From assembly GCA_016210705.1 (NCBI GenBank), contig JACQTR010000062.1, positions 1-19,644 of the forward strand: a DNA stretch of 19,644 nucleotides. Reading direction: 5' to 3'. Made by a program: the position numbers and the translations under genes. The stretch comes from Chloroflexota bacterium. Lineage in GTDB: Bacteria > Chloroflexota > Dehalococcoidia > JACQTR01. The notes beneath the pieces were generated by a model. It searched no databases. It saw only the letters and a program-made list of their open reading frames with translations, and had not been told where the DNA came from. This document shows, piece by piece, positions 1 to 6,654 of the stretch (positions are counted from its first letter, which is position 1; each line of letters starts with the position of its first letter).

Positions 1-1
1 G

Positions 2-697
2 CTTAAAATGAGGGACAGCATCGATCTCCTCATCCCTAGGGGAGGCGCCGAGCTTATCCACTTTGTGGCTGAGAACGCCTGCATGCCCGTGGTTACGGGA
101 GGCATCGGGGTATGCCACACCTACGTGGATGAGACCGCAGACTTTGATAATGCAGTCGCCATTGCCTATAACGCCAAGGTGCAGCGTCCTACGGTTTGCA
201 ACGCTCTGGATACATTGTTAGTGCACCGGGGAGTGGCCGAGGCATTCTTGCCTCGCATGGCCCAAGAATGGGCGAAGGCTGGAGTGGAGATGCATTGCGA
301 CCCTCGGTCGTTAGCCGTGCTTCACCCCTTGCCCGGGCTCAAGCTGGCCCCCGCTACCGCTGAGGACTGGGGCAAGGAGTTCCTGGCCCTGGTGGCCGCG
401 GTCAAAGTGGTAGACTCGGTGGATGAGGCCCTGGAGCATATCGAGCGCTTTGGCTCCGGGCACTCCGAAGCCATAATTACCGAGGACTACTCCGCCGCCA
501 TGCGCTTTCTAACCGAGGTGGATGCCGCTGCCGTCTATGTCAATGCTAGCACCCGTTTCACCGATGGCGGCCAGTTCGGCTTGGGGGCCGAGGTGGGGAT
601 AAGCACCCAAAAGCTCCATGCGAGGGGGCCAATGGGGCTGAAGGAGCTGACCACTTATAAATGGATTATTCTGGGCAGTGGCCAAACTCGCCCCTAA
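2..697 (+). CDS. proA: Gamma-glutamyl phosphate reductase, 3' part (partial at window start)
   Basis: This is the C-terminal part of ProA, which reduces gamma-glutamyl phosphate to glutamate semialdehyde with NADPH in cytosolic proline synthesis. The frame is open to the left edge (Leu-Lys precede the first Met at base 8), so the true start lies outside the window. Family landmarks are clear: IDLLIPRGG near the left end, TGGIGVCH, the catalytic-cysteine motif QRPTVCNA (Cys codon at 197-199), and the conserved end block STRFTDGGQFGLGAEVGIST followed by LHARGPMGL and TTYKWI. The C-terminus ends where the family normally ends. A small unknown gene follows 16 bases after the stop. proB is not visible and may lie upstream. 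The identification is very secure; only the start is missing. Confidence 0.96.
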   Translation, partial: LKMRDSIDLLIPRGGAELIHFVAENACMPVVTGGIGVCHTYVDETADFDNAVAIAYNAKVQRPTVCNALDTLLVHRGVAEAFLPRMAQEWAKAGVEMHCDPRSLAVLHPLPGLKLAPATAEDWGKEFLALVAAVKVVDSVDEALEHIERFGSGHSEAIITEDYSAAMRFLTEVDAAAVYVNASTRFTDGGQFGLGAEVGISTQKLHARGPMGLKELTTYKWIILGSGQTRP

Positions 698-713
698 AGA
701 AAAGGAGGACACT

Positions 714-1058
714 ATGTTAGATTATCGTTTTGACCGAGCCTGCCGCACCCCATACTCCGAGGCCTACGTAATATACGATGACCAAAACGAGGCCATTGGT
801 CGCGTAGACCTGCACTTTACTCATACCGTGGTTCACGGCACACTATGCCTAAATGAGGAACTTTCCACAGAAACACTGCACGATATGATCGAACTCATTG
901 ACGATGAGCTAGTCATATCCTCGGATGCTCTACGCACTGATTTCATCATCTCCGTTTTTCAGGGCCACAACGTAGGTATCTTTAGCGATGAAGACGTGGA
1001 GGAGTGGGCAGAGGAAGAAAGCAAAGGGAACGGCCATAAGGCCGAGGGCAAAGAATAA
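714..1058 (+). CDS. Small acidic conserved-looking protein, unknown function (114 aa)
   Basis: I do not recognise this family. The start at 714 is chosen because a strong Shine-Dalgarno AAAGGAGG (701-708) sits 5 bases upstream; an in-frame start at 678 would lie inside proA and carry this ribosome site within its coding sequence. The protein is soluble, with no signal peptide or membrane segment. Residues 1-90 look like a compact alpha/beta fold. The last 25 residues are highly acidic and then Lys/Gly-rich (ending GHKAEGKE), probably disordered. It follows proA closely and is probably co-transcribed with it, which hints at a housekeeping role but does not define one. Its stop is 15 bases from the end of the convergent nudL gene. 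The good ribosome site and protein-like composition make it a likely real gene. Confidence 0.75.
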   Translation: MLDYRFDRACRTPYSEAYVIYDDQNEAIGRVDLHFTHTVVHGTLCLNEELSTETLHDMIELIDDELVISSDALRTDFIISVFQGHNVGIFSDEDVEEWAEEESKGNGHKAEGKE

Positions 1059-1073
1059 AGCTATTTGTCTGAG

Positions 1074-1652
1074 TCAGGGCCTTGCCGGATCTCCCGCAAA
1101 AACTACATCCAAAAACTGGGTTAAGATGGCGGCTGTAGCGCCCCAAATCACCTGGCCTTCGTAATTGTAGTTATAGCCCCAATAAGGGCGATCACGAGAT
1201 ACCCGAGGATCGAGCGTAACATTTTCCTTATCCAAAAGGGTAGAAAGGGGCACCATGATCACCTTCTCCACCTCATCGGAGTTGATTGTAAAATCGTAAG
1301 GATAGGGAATCCAACCCACCACCGGCGAGACGAGAAAGTTAGAATGGGTAGCCACATCATCTAACTCTCCCAACACATCCACATCATCCACCCGAATTCC
1401 TACCTCCTCAGCGCTTTCCCTAAGGGCGGTAAGCACCAAGCTCTGATCACCCTCGTCCCAGGCTCCTCCGGGAAAGGATATCTGGCCTTTATGATGTTCC
1501 ACGCGATGTGTTCTTTCCGTGAACAGAACGTAGTAATCCCCATCCCGTTGACAAATGGGCAATAAGACCGCCGCTGGCATCAAACGTCCGTCCCCATTAC
1601 TGATGTGTTTCTTTTGACGGGAGGAAAGAGTCTGCCTAATCTTGTCTTTCAT
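1074..1652 (-). CDS. nudL: Nudix hydrolase, CoA diphosphatase (NudL/YeaB-like)
   Basis: A 192-residue Nudix protein predicted to cleave CoA or a related dinucleoside pyrophosphate to 3',5'-ADP and phosphopantetheine. The subfamily signature HHKGQISFPGG (residues 53-63) precedes the Nudix helix, whose metal-binding core is REsAEEvGI (residues 78-86). The usual first Glu of the Nudix box is not in register, which is also the case in the NudL group. A late IWGATA segment is also typical of CoA-type Nudix proteins. It is the last gene of etfB-etfA-coaE-nudL, 38 bases after coaE. The ATG at 1652 is the first possible start because a stop codon lies just upstream in frame. Its ribosome site is weak, so expression may be low or coupled to coaE. 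CoA specificity is inferred from motifs. Confidence 0.85.
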   Translation of the reverse strand: MKDKIRQTLSSRQKKHISNGDGRLMPAAVLLPICQRDGDYYVLFTERTHRVEHHKGQISFPGGAWDEGDQSLVLTALRESAEEVGIRVDDVDVLGELDDVATHSNFLVSPVVGWIPYPYDFTINSDEVEKVIMVPLSTLLDKENVTLDPRVSRDRPYWGYNYNYEGQVIWGATAAILTQFLDVVFAGDPARP

Positions 1653-1690
1653 TGATTTGGCTCAAGAGGACGCGAACCTATTTTTTAACG

Positions 1691-2305
1691 CTAACCGTGA
1701 GCCGTAGCCAGGGCTCCCCTAAGCCTTTGCCACTGCTTCTGCACCTGCTCTCGAACTTCCTCCAGCGTGCCCTCAGTATTTATCACCACCTGAGCGTATT
1801 TCAGCCGCTCCTCTGGCAACGGCTGGGAACGAATGCGAGCCAATACTTGCTCATCAGCGAGGCCACTCCTATCTTTCAAACGGCTTAATACGACGGCCTC
1901 TGGAGCTACCGTAATCCATATTTCGTCCACCAAAGGCATCCAGTCGGCTTCGATAAGGAGGGCAGCCTCCAACACCACCACCCCAGCCCCTTGCTGGCGA
2001 AGATTTTCCAGCTTCTTTTCCACCATAGAATACATCCCTGGATGCATAATCTCATTAAGTCGTGCCCGAGCTTGAGGATCGTGGAATACGACCTGCCCCA
2101 GTTTCGCCCGATCGATCTGCTCGCCATCTTTCAAGATTGCCCGGCCAAAAGTAGCCACTACTTGATCCCAGATTTCAGTATGGGGTTCATAAGCCTCGTG
2201 ACCCACCTTATCGGCGTCAAGCACCACCGCCCCCAGCTCAGCGAGGAATCGGCCCACCGTGCTCTTGCCCGTGCCAATACCGCCGGCTAGACCTATGACA
2301 ATCAC
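1691..2305 (-). CDS. coaE: Dephospho-CoA kinase
   Basis: CoaE phosphorylates the 3'-hydroxyl of dephospho-CoA with ATP, the final step of CoA synthesis in the cytosol. The 204 residues match the usual family length. The P-loop GGIGTGKST (residues 8-16) is at the N-terminus, DADKVGHEAYEP gives the conserved DAD substrate-binding region, and EAALLIEADW followed by VDEIW matches the core fold. The start is GTG at 2305 with AAGGGA upstream at suitable spacing, in a TAAAGGTG context shared with other GTG starts in this window. It lies 29 bases after etfA and 38 before nudL, so synthesis and probable turnover of CoA are encoded side by side. Identification is secure. Confidence 0.95.
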   Translation of the reverse strand: MIVIGLAGGIGTGKSTVGRFLAELGAVVLDADKVGHEAYEPHTEIWDQVVATFGRAILKDGEQIDRAKLGQVVFHDPQARARLNEIMHPGMYSMVEKKLENLRQQGAGVVVLEAALLIEADWMPLVDEIWITVAPEAVVLSRLKDRSGLADEQVLARIRSQPLPEERLKYAQVVINTEGTLEEVREQVQKQWQRLRGALATAHG

Positions 2306-2334
2306 CTTTAATCCCTTAGCAAGCTCTCTAACCT

Positions 2335-3336
2335 TTATTTAGCCATTAGTTCACGGCACTTTTCGGTGAGAGTTGGAACGACCTGCTTATAATCCCCCAC
2401 TATCCCAAAATGAGCAGCCTTGAAAATTGGAGCCTCAGGGTCTTTGTTGATGGCTACAATGGTCTTCGAACCGGAGCAACCAGCCATGTGCTGGCTGGAA
2501 CCAGAAAGACCTACCGCTAAATAAAGGTTAGGGGTAACGATTTTGCCCGTGAGGCCAATCTGGATGGTAGCAGGAACCCACCCAGAATCGCTGGCCGCCC
2601 TAGTGGCGCCCACCGCTCCCCCCAAAATCCGGGCTAATTCCTCCAAAGACTTAAAGTTCTCAGCGCTACCAATTCCTCGTCCACCACAGACGACGACCTC
2701 GGCATCCTCTAGCTTGATCCCCTCCGCCTCTTGTTTCACCTTGCGCAGGATCCGAGTCCTAATTTGAGACGAGTCTAAACCGGCGGGTACAGAGACCACC
2801 TCACCGTGGTGCGAATCATTCTTTACCGCTGGAGCCATAGCTTTGGGACGAATGGTAGCCATCTGAGGACGAGCTTTCTCGCAAACCATCGCCGCCAAAG
2901 CGTTGCCACCATATACAGGGCGAACCTGCATCAACAATTTGGATTCGGGATCAATGCTCAACTCCACGCAGTCAGTAGATAGACCCGTTCCCAGCCTAAA
3001 GGCCAGCCTCGGGGCTAGATCGCGCCCGATAGCCGTCTGCCCCAGAAGGAGTATCTGAGGCACGGCCTCTTTAGTTAATTTTTCCATGACTGTTACATAG
3101 GGGTCCGTCCGGTAATCCCCAAGCAGGGGATCATCCACCACATAAACCTTGTCAGCCCCTAGAGCAATAGCCTCGCTCCCTATATTACCGATGCCGTTCC
3201 CTAAAAAGACAATGAAAAGTTCTTCACCTAGGTCATTGGCAAGCTTTCGGCCAGCGCCCAACAACTCTCGGGTAATAGAAGCTAAGCTGCTATTTGCTAT
3301 CTCGCCGAAAAGCATCACGCTTCGGTATGCGCTCAT
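2335..3336 (-). CDS. etfA: Electron transfer flavoprotein alpha subunit
   Basis: EtfA (FixB) forms a heterodimer with EtfB and carries FAD, passing electrons between flavin dehydrogenases such as acyl-CoA dehydrogenases and the respiratory chain. The 333-residue protein has the two-domain layout of the family. The C-terminal FAD domain contains GGRGIGSAENF, the block RAASDSGW, the motif GLSGSSQHMAGC and AINKDPEAPIF. The ATG at 3336 is chosen because GGAGG lies 5 bases upstream; a longer reading from TTG at 3348 would contain that ribosome site in its own coding sequence. It follows etfB by 38 bases. No acyl-CoA dehydrogenase or ETF-quinone oxidoreductase is in the window, so the partner is unknown, and I cannot tell a classical from a bifurcating ETF here. 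Confidence 0.95.
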   Translation of the reverse strand: MSAYRSVMLFGEIANSSLASITRELLGAGRKLANDLGEELFIVFLGNGIGNIGSEAIALGADKVYVVDDPLLGDYRTDPYVTVMEKLTKEAVPQILLLGQTAIGRDLAPRLAFRLGTGLSTDCVELSIDPESKLLMQVRPVYGGNALAAMVCEKARPQMATIRPKAMAPAVKNDSHHGEVVSVPAGLDSSQIRTRILRKVKQEAEGIKLEDAEVVVCGGRGIGSAENFKSLEELARILGGAVGATRAASDSGWVPATIQIGLTGKIVTPNLYLAVGLSGSSQHMAGCSGSKTIVAINKDPEAPIFKAAHFGIVGDYKQVVPTLTEKCRELMAK

Positions 3337-3374
3337 TCTTGCCTCCAAATCTGATTCGTCATATACCCAACTCC

Positions 3375-4181
3375 CTATATAACCTTGGTTTCTCGCAGAC
3401 GCAGGGCTAATTTAACGGCGGCCTCGGCCAAATTTTCCCCTTCGATCACTTCACAGGTGCCCTCCCGTGCCGGTACAAACAACCTGCGTAGCTGGGTGAG
3501 GTTGCCTTTCAACCCCATCTGATCTGGGCCCATGCCTAAATCATTAGCCTGCCATAAGGTAAGTTGTTTTCTGGCTGCCGCCATGATACCCTTTAGAGTA
3601 GGGTAACGGGGCTCGCCTAATTCGTTGGTTATAGTCACCAACACTGGCAGCCCCGCTTCCACCACTTCATATCCGTTCTCCACCACACGCTCCACCTCAA
3701 CCTTGCCATCCATCATTTCAACTTTTTGGGCCACTGTAACACTAGGTATGCCTAAAATCTCAGCTATCCCCAAGCCCACTTGCCCGGCATCCCAATCCGC
3801 CGCCTGACGCCCACAAAAAATAATATCGTACTCCCCAATCTTCTTTATAGCTTGGGCCAGGATGTAGGCTGTAACATAACTATCGGAATCTCCAAAGGCC
3901 TCGTCCTCCAAAAGCACCCCCTCATCTCCCCCCATAGCCAAGGCATGTTTAACCGCATCTTTGGCCGATGCTGGCCCCATGCTAATCACCGTTACCTTTC
4001 CCCCGTGTACATCTTTGAGCCGTAGGGCTGCCTCTACTGCTTGTGCATCAAAGGGACTGATAACCGGCTCTATCCCCTGAGGTGGGACAACTTTATTAGT
4101 GTTGGAATCGATTTTAAAAGTGGCCGGGGGTGCCTCCGGATCAGGGATCTGCTTAACACAGACGATCATGTTCAAGGCCAT
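3375..4181 (-). CDS. etfB: Electron transfer flavoprotein beta subunit
   Basis: EtfB (FixA) is the small ETF subunit that binds AMP, or a second FAD in bifurcating forms, and docks to EtfA. It has 268 residues, slightly above the usual 250-260. Landmarks are the N-terminal IVCVKQIPDPEA, NTNKVVPPQGIEPVISPFD, GGDEGVLL, CGRQAADWDAGQVG and the ITNELGEPRYPTLKGIMAA segment. It is the first gene of the minus-strand etfB-etfA-coaE-nudL operon, and the promoter proposed at 4227-4255 gives a leader of roughly 40 bases. ATG 4181 is used; a start at Met5, closer to the family norm, is possible. Purine-rich leader sequence (AAGGAGCGAGGAAC) precedes the start, but a single best Shine-Dalgarno site is unclear. 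Confidence 0.95.
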   Translation of the reverse strand: MALNMIVCVKQIPDPEAPPATFKIDSNTNKVVPPQGIEPVISPFDAQAVEAALRLKDVHGGKVTVISMGPASAKDAVKHALAMGGDEGVLLEDEAFGDSDSYVTAYILAQAIKKIGEYDIIFCGRQAADWDAGQVGLGIAEILGIPSVTVAQKVEMMDGKVEVERVVENGYEVVEAGLPVLVTITNELGEPRYPTLKGIMAAARKQLTLWQANDLGMGPDQMGLKGNLTQLRRLFVPAREGTCEVIEGENLAEAAVKLALRLRETKVI

Positions 4182-4226
4182 TTTTCTCTTTGTTCCTCGC
4201 TCCTTTCACCCTGCTTAAACAATTAA

Positions 4227-4255
4227 AATGTAACATTAGGCCATGCCACTGTCAA
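4227..4255 (-). promoter_or_regulatory. Predicted sigma70-type promoter for etfB-etfA-coaE-nudL
   Basis: On the minus strand a perfect TTGACA -35 box (4255-4250) is followed by a 17-base spacer and TACATT (4232-4227), which carries an upstream TG in the extended -10 position (TGTTACATT). This predicts a transcript start near 4220 and a leader of about 40 bases before etfB. The boxes are read directly from the sequence; promoter activity is inferred. Confidence 0.7.
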
Positions 4256-4277
4256 GGTTGGCATCCCCGCCTTGACA
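4250..4277. repeat. Perfect 8-bp inverted repeat between divergent genes
   Basis: TGTCAAGG (4250-4257) and CCTTGACA (4270-4277) are perfect inverted copies separated by 12 bases. Each arm contains the -35 box of one of two divergent promoters, which by itself may explain the symmetry. The spacing, about two helical turns between arm centres, would also suit a dimeric regulator covering both promoters. No regulator is identifiable in the window. Confidence 0.75.
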
Positions 4278-4301
4278 TAGGAACGGGCAATGCATTAATA
4301 T
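4272..4301 (+). promoter_or_regulatory. Predicted sigma70-type promoter for mtaB, near-leaderless
   Basis: A perfect TTGACA -35 box (4272-4277) is followed by a weaker -10: TAATAT at 4296-4301 with an 18-base spacer, or ATTAAT at 4294-4299 preceded by TGC in the extended -10 position. Either predicts transcription starting around 4306-4309, only a few bases from the mtaB ATG at 4312. No Shine-Dalgarno sequence is present. The -35 is strong; the choice of -10 is uncertain. Confidence 0.65.
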
Positions 4302-4311
4302 TAAACCCCTG

Positions 4312-5601
4312 ATGGATTCCCACACCGTTGGCCTAGCAACCTTGGGGTGCAAGCTTAATCAAGCAGATACAGAGCACCTAGCAAGACAAATCCACGCCGC
4401 CGGCTATATAGTCACCGGACTAGAGGCAGGCTGCGATGCTTATATTATCAACACTTGCACTGTGACCCATGTTGCCGACCGCAAGTCCCGCCACCTAGTG
4501 CGACATGCCCGTAGCTTATGCCCTCAGGCTCTGGTTATAGCCACTGGCTGTTATGCCCAAAGGGCTCCTCAAGAGATAGCCCGGCTTCCCGGGATAGACC
4601 TAGTAATAGGCAACGATGAAAAGGAAAGGTTGACGGAAACCTTACGAGCAAAATTAGGCGGAAGCGGTAACCGTCAACCGACCAAGGCAAACTGGCAAAG
4701 TCGCACCCGGGCTTTGGTCAAAATTCAAGACGGCTGCAATGAGTTCTGCTCCTATTGTGTGGTTCCTCAAACTCGATGCAGAGAGCGGAGCATCCCTCTC
4801 TCCCAGATAATAGCTGAGATCAAAGAACGAGTGGAGGAAGGCTACAAAGAGATAACCTTAACGGGCACCCACATTGGGGCTTACGGTAGAGATTGTGGCA
4901 CGACCTCTATTCTTAACTTAGCTACTTTGATAGAGCAGATCCTGTACCACACCAAGGTGGAACGCCTCCGTATCACCTCCCTCCACCCCCAGGACTTGAG
5001 CCCCAGTCTCCTGCAACTTTGGACCGATCAACGCCTCTGCCGTCATATTCATCTACCTCTTCAAAGCGGCAGCGACCGCATCCTGAGCCGCATGGGTCGG
5101 GGTTACACTACCAAAGACTACGCCCAAGGGGTAGCCTTAGCTCGGGAGATGATACCCAATGTAGCCATCACCAGCGACGTTATTGTGGGTTTCCCGGGAG
5201 AAGAAGAGATGGATTTTGGCCAAACCTACGAGTTTTGCCAGCAAATGGCCTTTGCCAACCTTCATATTTTCCCCTACTCAGCGCGCCCCGGCACCGCCGC
5301 CTCCTCCTGGTGCCACCAGGTAGAGGCCAGGGCAAAGAAAGAACGAACCCGAAAGCTGCTTCAGTTAGCTCAGGAAAGTGCGCGTTACTTTGCCCACAAA
5401 TCTTTAGGGCGGAGCGCAATGGTGCTATGGGAGAAAAAGTGTAAAGAGGAAGGCGATGCTCTGTTATGGTCAGGGCTTACCGATAACTACCTTCGCGTGT
5501 ATACCACCTGCTCCCATGAGTCCTTGGCTAATCAGGTCTTGCCCACCCAATTGATCGCGATCAGGGACAATGGCCTGGTGGGAAAAGTAGAAAATAGGTA
5601 A
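4312..5601 (+). CDS. mtaB: tRNA t6A37 methylthiotransferase (MtaB-type, MiaB family)
   Basis: This radical-SAM enzyme is predicted to add a methylthio group to N6-threonylcarbamoyladenosine at position 37 of ANN-decoding tRNAs, giving ms2t6A. The N-terminal methylthiotransferase domain has its three cluster cysteines at 13 (LGCKLNQ, the MtaB-type signature), 49 (NTCTVT) and 80 (TGCYAQ). The radical-SAM motif CNEFCSYC places cysteines at 142, 146 and 149. The last ~60 residues (WSGLTDNYLRVY and following) form a TRAM-like RNA-binding domain. The 429 residues fit the family. No ribosome site precedes the ATG; translation is probably leaderless or nearly so, from the promoter at 4272-4301. The stop overlaps the ribosome site of the following membrane gene, implying co-transcription. 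MtaB rather than MiaB or RimO is my reading of the GCKLNQ motif. Confidence 0.9.
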   Translation: MDSHTVGLATLGCKLNQADTEHLARQIHAAGYIVTGLEAGCDAYIINTCTVTHVADRKSRHLVRHARSLCPQALVIATGCYAQRAPQEIARLPGIDLVIGNDEKERLTETLRAKLGGSGNRQPTKANWQSRTRALVKIQDGCNEFCSYCVVPQTRCRERSIPLSQIIAEIKERVEEGYKEITLTGTHIGAYGRDCGTTSILNLATLIEQILYHTKVERLRITSLHPQDLSPSLLQLWTDQRLCRHIHLPLQSGSDRILSRMGRGYTTKDYAQGVALAREMIPNVAITSDVIVGFPGEEEMDFGQTYEFCQQMAFANLHIFPYSARPGTAASSWCHQVEARAKKERTRKLLQLAQESARYFAHKSLGRSAMVLWEKKCKEEGDALLWSGLTDNYLRVYTTCSHESLANQVLPTQLIAIRDNGLVGKVENR

Positions 5602-5613
5602 AAGGAGAGGGCA

Positions 5614-6261
5614 ATGAACTTGTTCAATAAGGTGCTGGTCATTACTCTAACCATTATATCCATCCTCTTTTGGGTAGGGGTCGTCAGTGTTGCCGTCTTC
5701 TTTTCCGGAGACTTGATCACCCGGTTAAAGGACACGGTTGGCGATCTAGGACCGAGCCTGAGCGTATGGGCTCAGGCCATGATCGGCTTGGTGGCCGCCA
5801 TATTTATCCTTCTCTCCTTGCTCCTGCTGCTGGCGGAGATCAGCCCCCCTAGGGCAGCTCACATCCCATTGGTCGGTGTCACCAGCGGCACGGCTTTCCT
5901 TACCGCCCAGGCCATTATCCAGCGGATCAAAAACGATGTACAAGGCCTTCCTCAAGTCTTGGAGGTTAAACCTACCGTAACCGTTCGGAGCAAAATGGTT
6001 GATATACGCCTCGACCTTCATACCGAACCTATTGCCGACGTCTCGGCCAAGACCGAAGAGGTCTGTCGCATCGTTCGCGACACCGTAGAGAACAAAATAG
6101 GGATAAAACTGCGTCAGCTTACCGTCCGCGTCCACCACCAATCCCTTCCACCGCAGGTAACCGTTCTCCCTAAAGAGACGAGGACAGGAGAGCCCACCCC
6201 CGAGGGAAGCAGAGACGTTGTAATCGTCCCTGAAAGCCAGCAGGATTTAAGAGAGACTTAG
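5614..6261 (+). CDS. amaP: Membrane-anchored Asp23/AmaP-like alkaline-shock family protein
   Basis: A 215-residue protein with two membrane segments (about residues 7-30 and 55-76) joined by a short polar loop, then a cytoplasmic Asp23-like domain (about 85-172) with alternating beta and helix segments. This layout matches AmaP-type proteins, which anchor Asp23-family proteins at the membrane in Gram-positive bacteria and are tied to cell-envelope stress. The tail is Pro/Glu-rich and probably disordered. A strong ribosome site AAAGGAGAGG (5601-5610) starts on the last base of the mtaB stop codon, so the two genes are almost certainly one transcript. Its own TAG stop overlaps the rpsI stop from the other strand. 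The family call is by topology and general resemblance; a specific function in this organism is unproven. Confidence 0.65.
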   Translation: MNLFNKVLVITLTIISILFWVGVVSVAVFFSGDLITRLKDTVGDLGPSLSVWAQAMIGLVAAIFILLSLLLLLAEISPPRAAHIPLVGVTSGTAFLTAQAIIQRIKNDVQGLPQVLEVKPTVTVRSKMVDIRLDLHTEPIADVSAKTEEVCRIVRDTVENKIGIKLRQLTVRVHHQSLPPQVTVLPKETRTGEPTPEGSRDVVIVPESQQDLRET

Positions 6262-6653
6262 CGCTTGGTGTACTGAGGAGCCTTACGAGCCTTTTTAAGC
6301 CCGTATTTCTTGCGTTCCTTCATACGAGGATCTCGGGTGAGAAGCCCATATTGACGAAGTATCGTCCGCAGAGAATCATCGCTCTTGACCAAGGCTCGGG
6401 CAAGAGCCAGACCTATGGCACCAGCTTGGCTGGAAAAACCACCCCCCTCCACCTTAACCGTCGCATTAAACCGATCCGCAGTGCCCGTGGCCAAAAGGGG
6501 CTGCAAGGCGGAGCGTTGCAAACTGGATCGGCCTAGAAGGACCGTGGAAGGTTTGCCATTGACCATAATTTCTCCCATACCTGGGTAGAGCTTCACCCTA
6601 GCCACCGAGGTTTTTCGCCTGCCCACAGCGTAAAAATAGGTCTGCTCGCTCAA
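6258..6653 (-). CDS. rpsI: 30S ribosomal protein S9
   Basis: S9 lies in the 30S head, with its basic C-terminal tail reaching toward the P-site tRNA. The 131-residue length is typical. YAVGRRKTSVARVKLYPG and the block QAGAIGLALARALV are family hallmarks, and the protein ends in the conserved KYGLKKARKAPQYTKR tail with terminal Lys-Arg. The start is TTG at 6653, supported by GGGAGG 6 bases upstream and by lying one base after the rplM stop. It is the last gene of the long minus-strand superoperon. Its TAA overlaps the TAG of the convergent amaP-like gene, leaving no room for an intergenic terminator. Confidence 0.97.
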   Translation of the reverse strand: MSEQTYFYAVGRRKTSVARVKLYPGMGEIMVNGKPSTVLLGRSSLQRSALQPLLATGTADRFNATVKVEGGGFSSQAGAIGLALARALVKSDDSLRTILRQYGLLTRDPRMKERKKYGLKKARKAPQYTKR

Positions 6654-6654
6654 A

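Noticed and set aside
678..713. Longer start for the small acidic gene at 678.
   Set aside because: It lies inside proA and its coding sequence would include the strong AAAGGAGG site; ATG 714 has ideal spacing.
1652..2290. Plus-strand open frames opposite coaE and similar short frames opposite ribosomal genes.
   Set aside because: They are antisense shadows of clear genes, lack ribosome sites and resemble no known proteins.
3337..3348. TTG start at 3348 for etfA.
   Set aside because: The extra codons contain the GGAGG site that serves ATG 3336.
6275..6296. GAGCCTT repeats followed by a T-run, on the plus strand after the amaP-like gene, as a terminator.
   Set aside because: The two GAGCCTT copies are direct, not inverted, so no hairpin forms; the sequence encodes the conserved S9 tail on the other strand.
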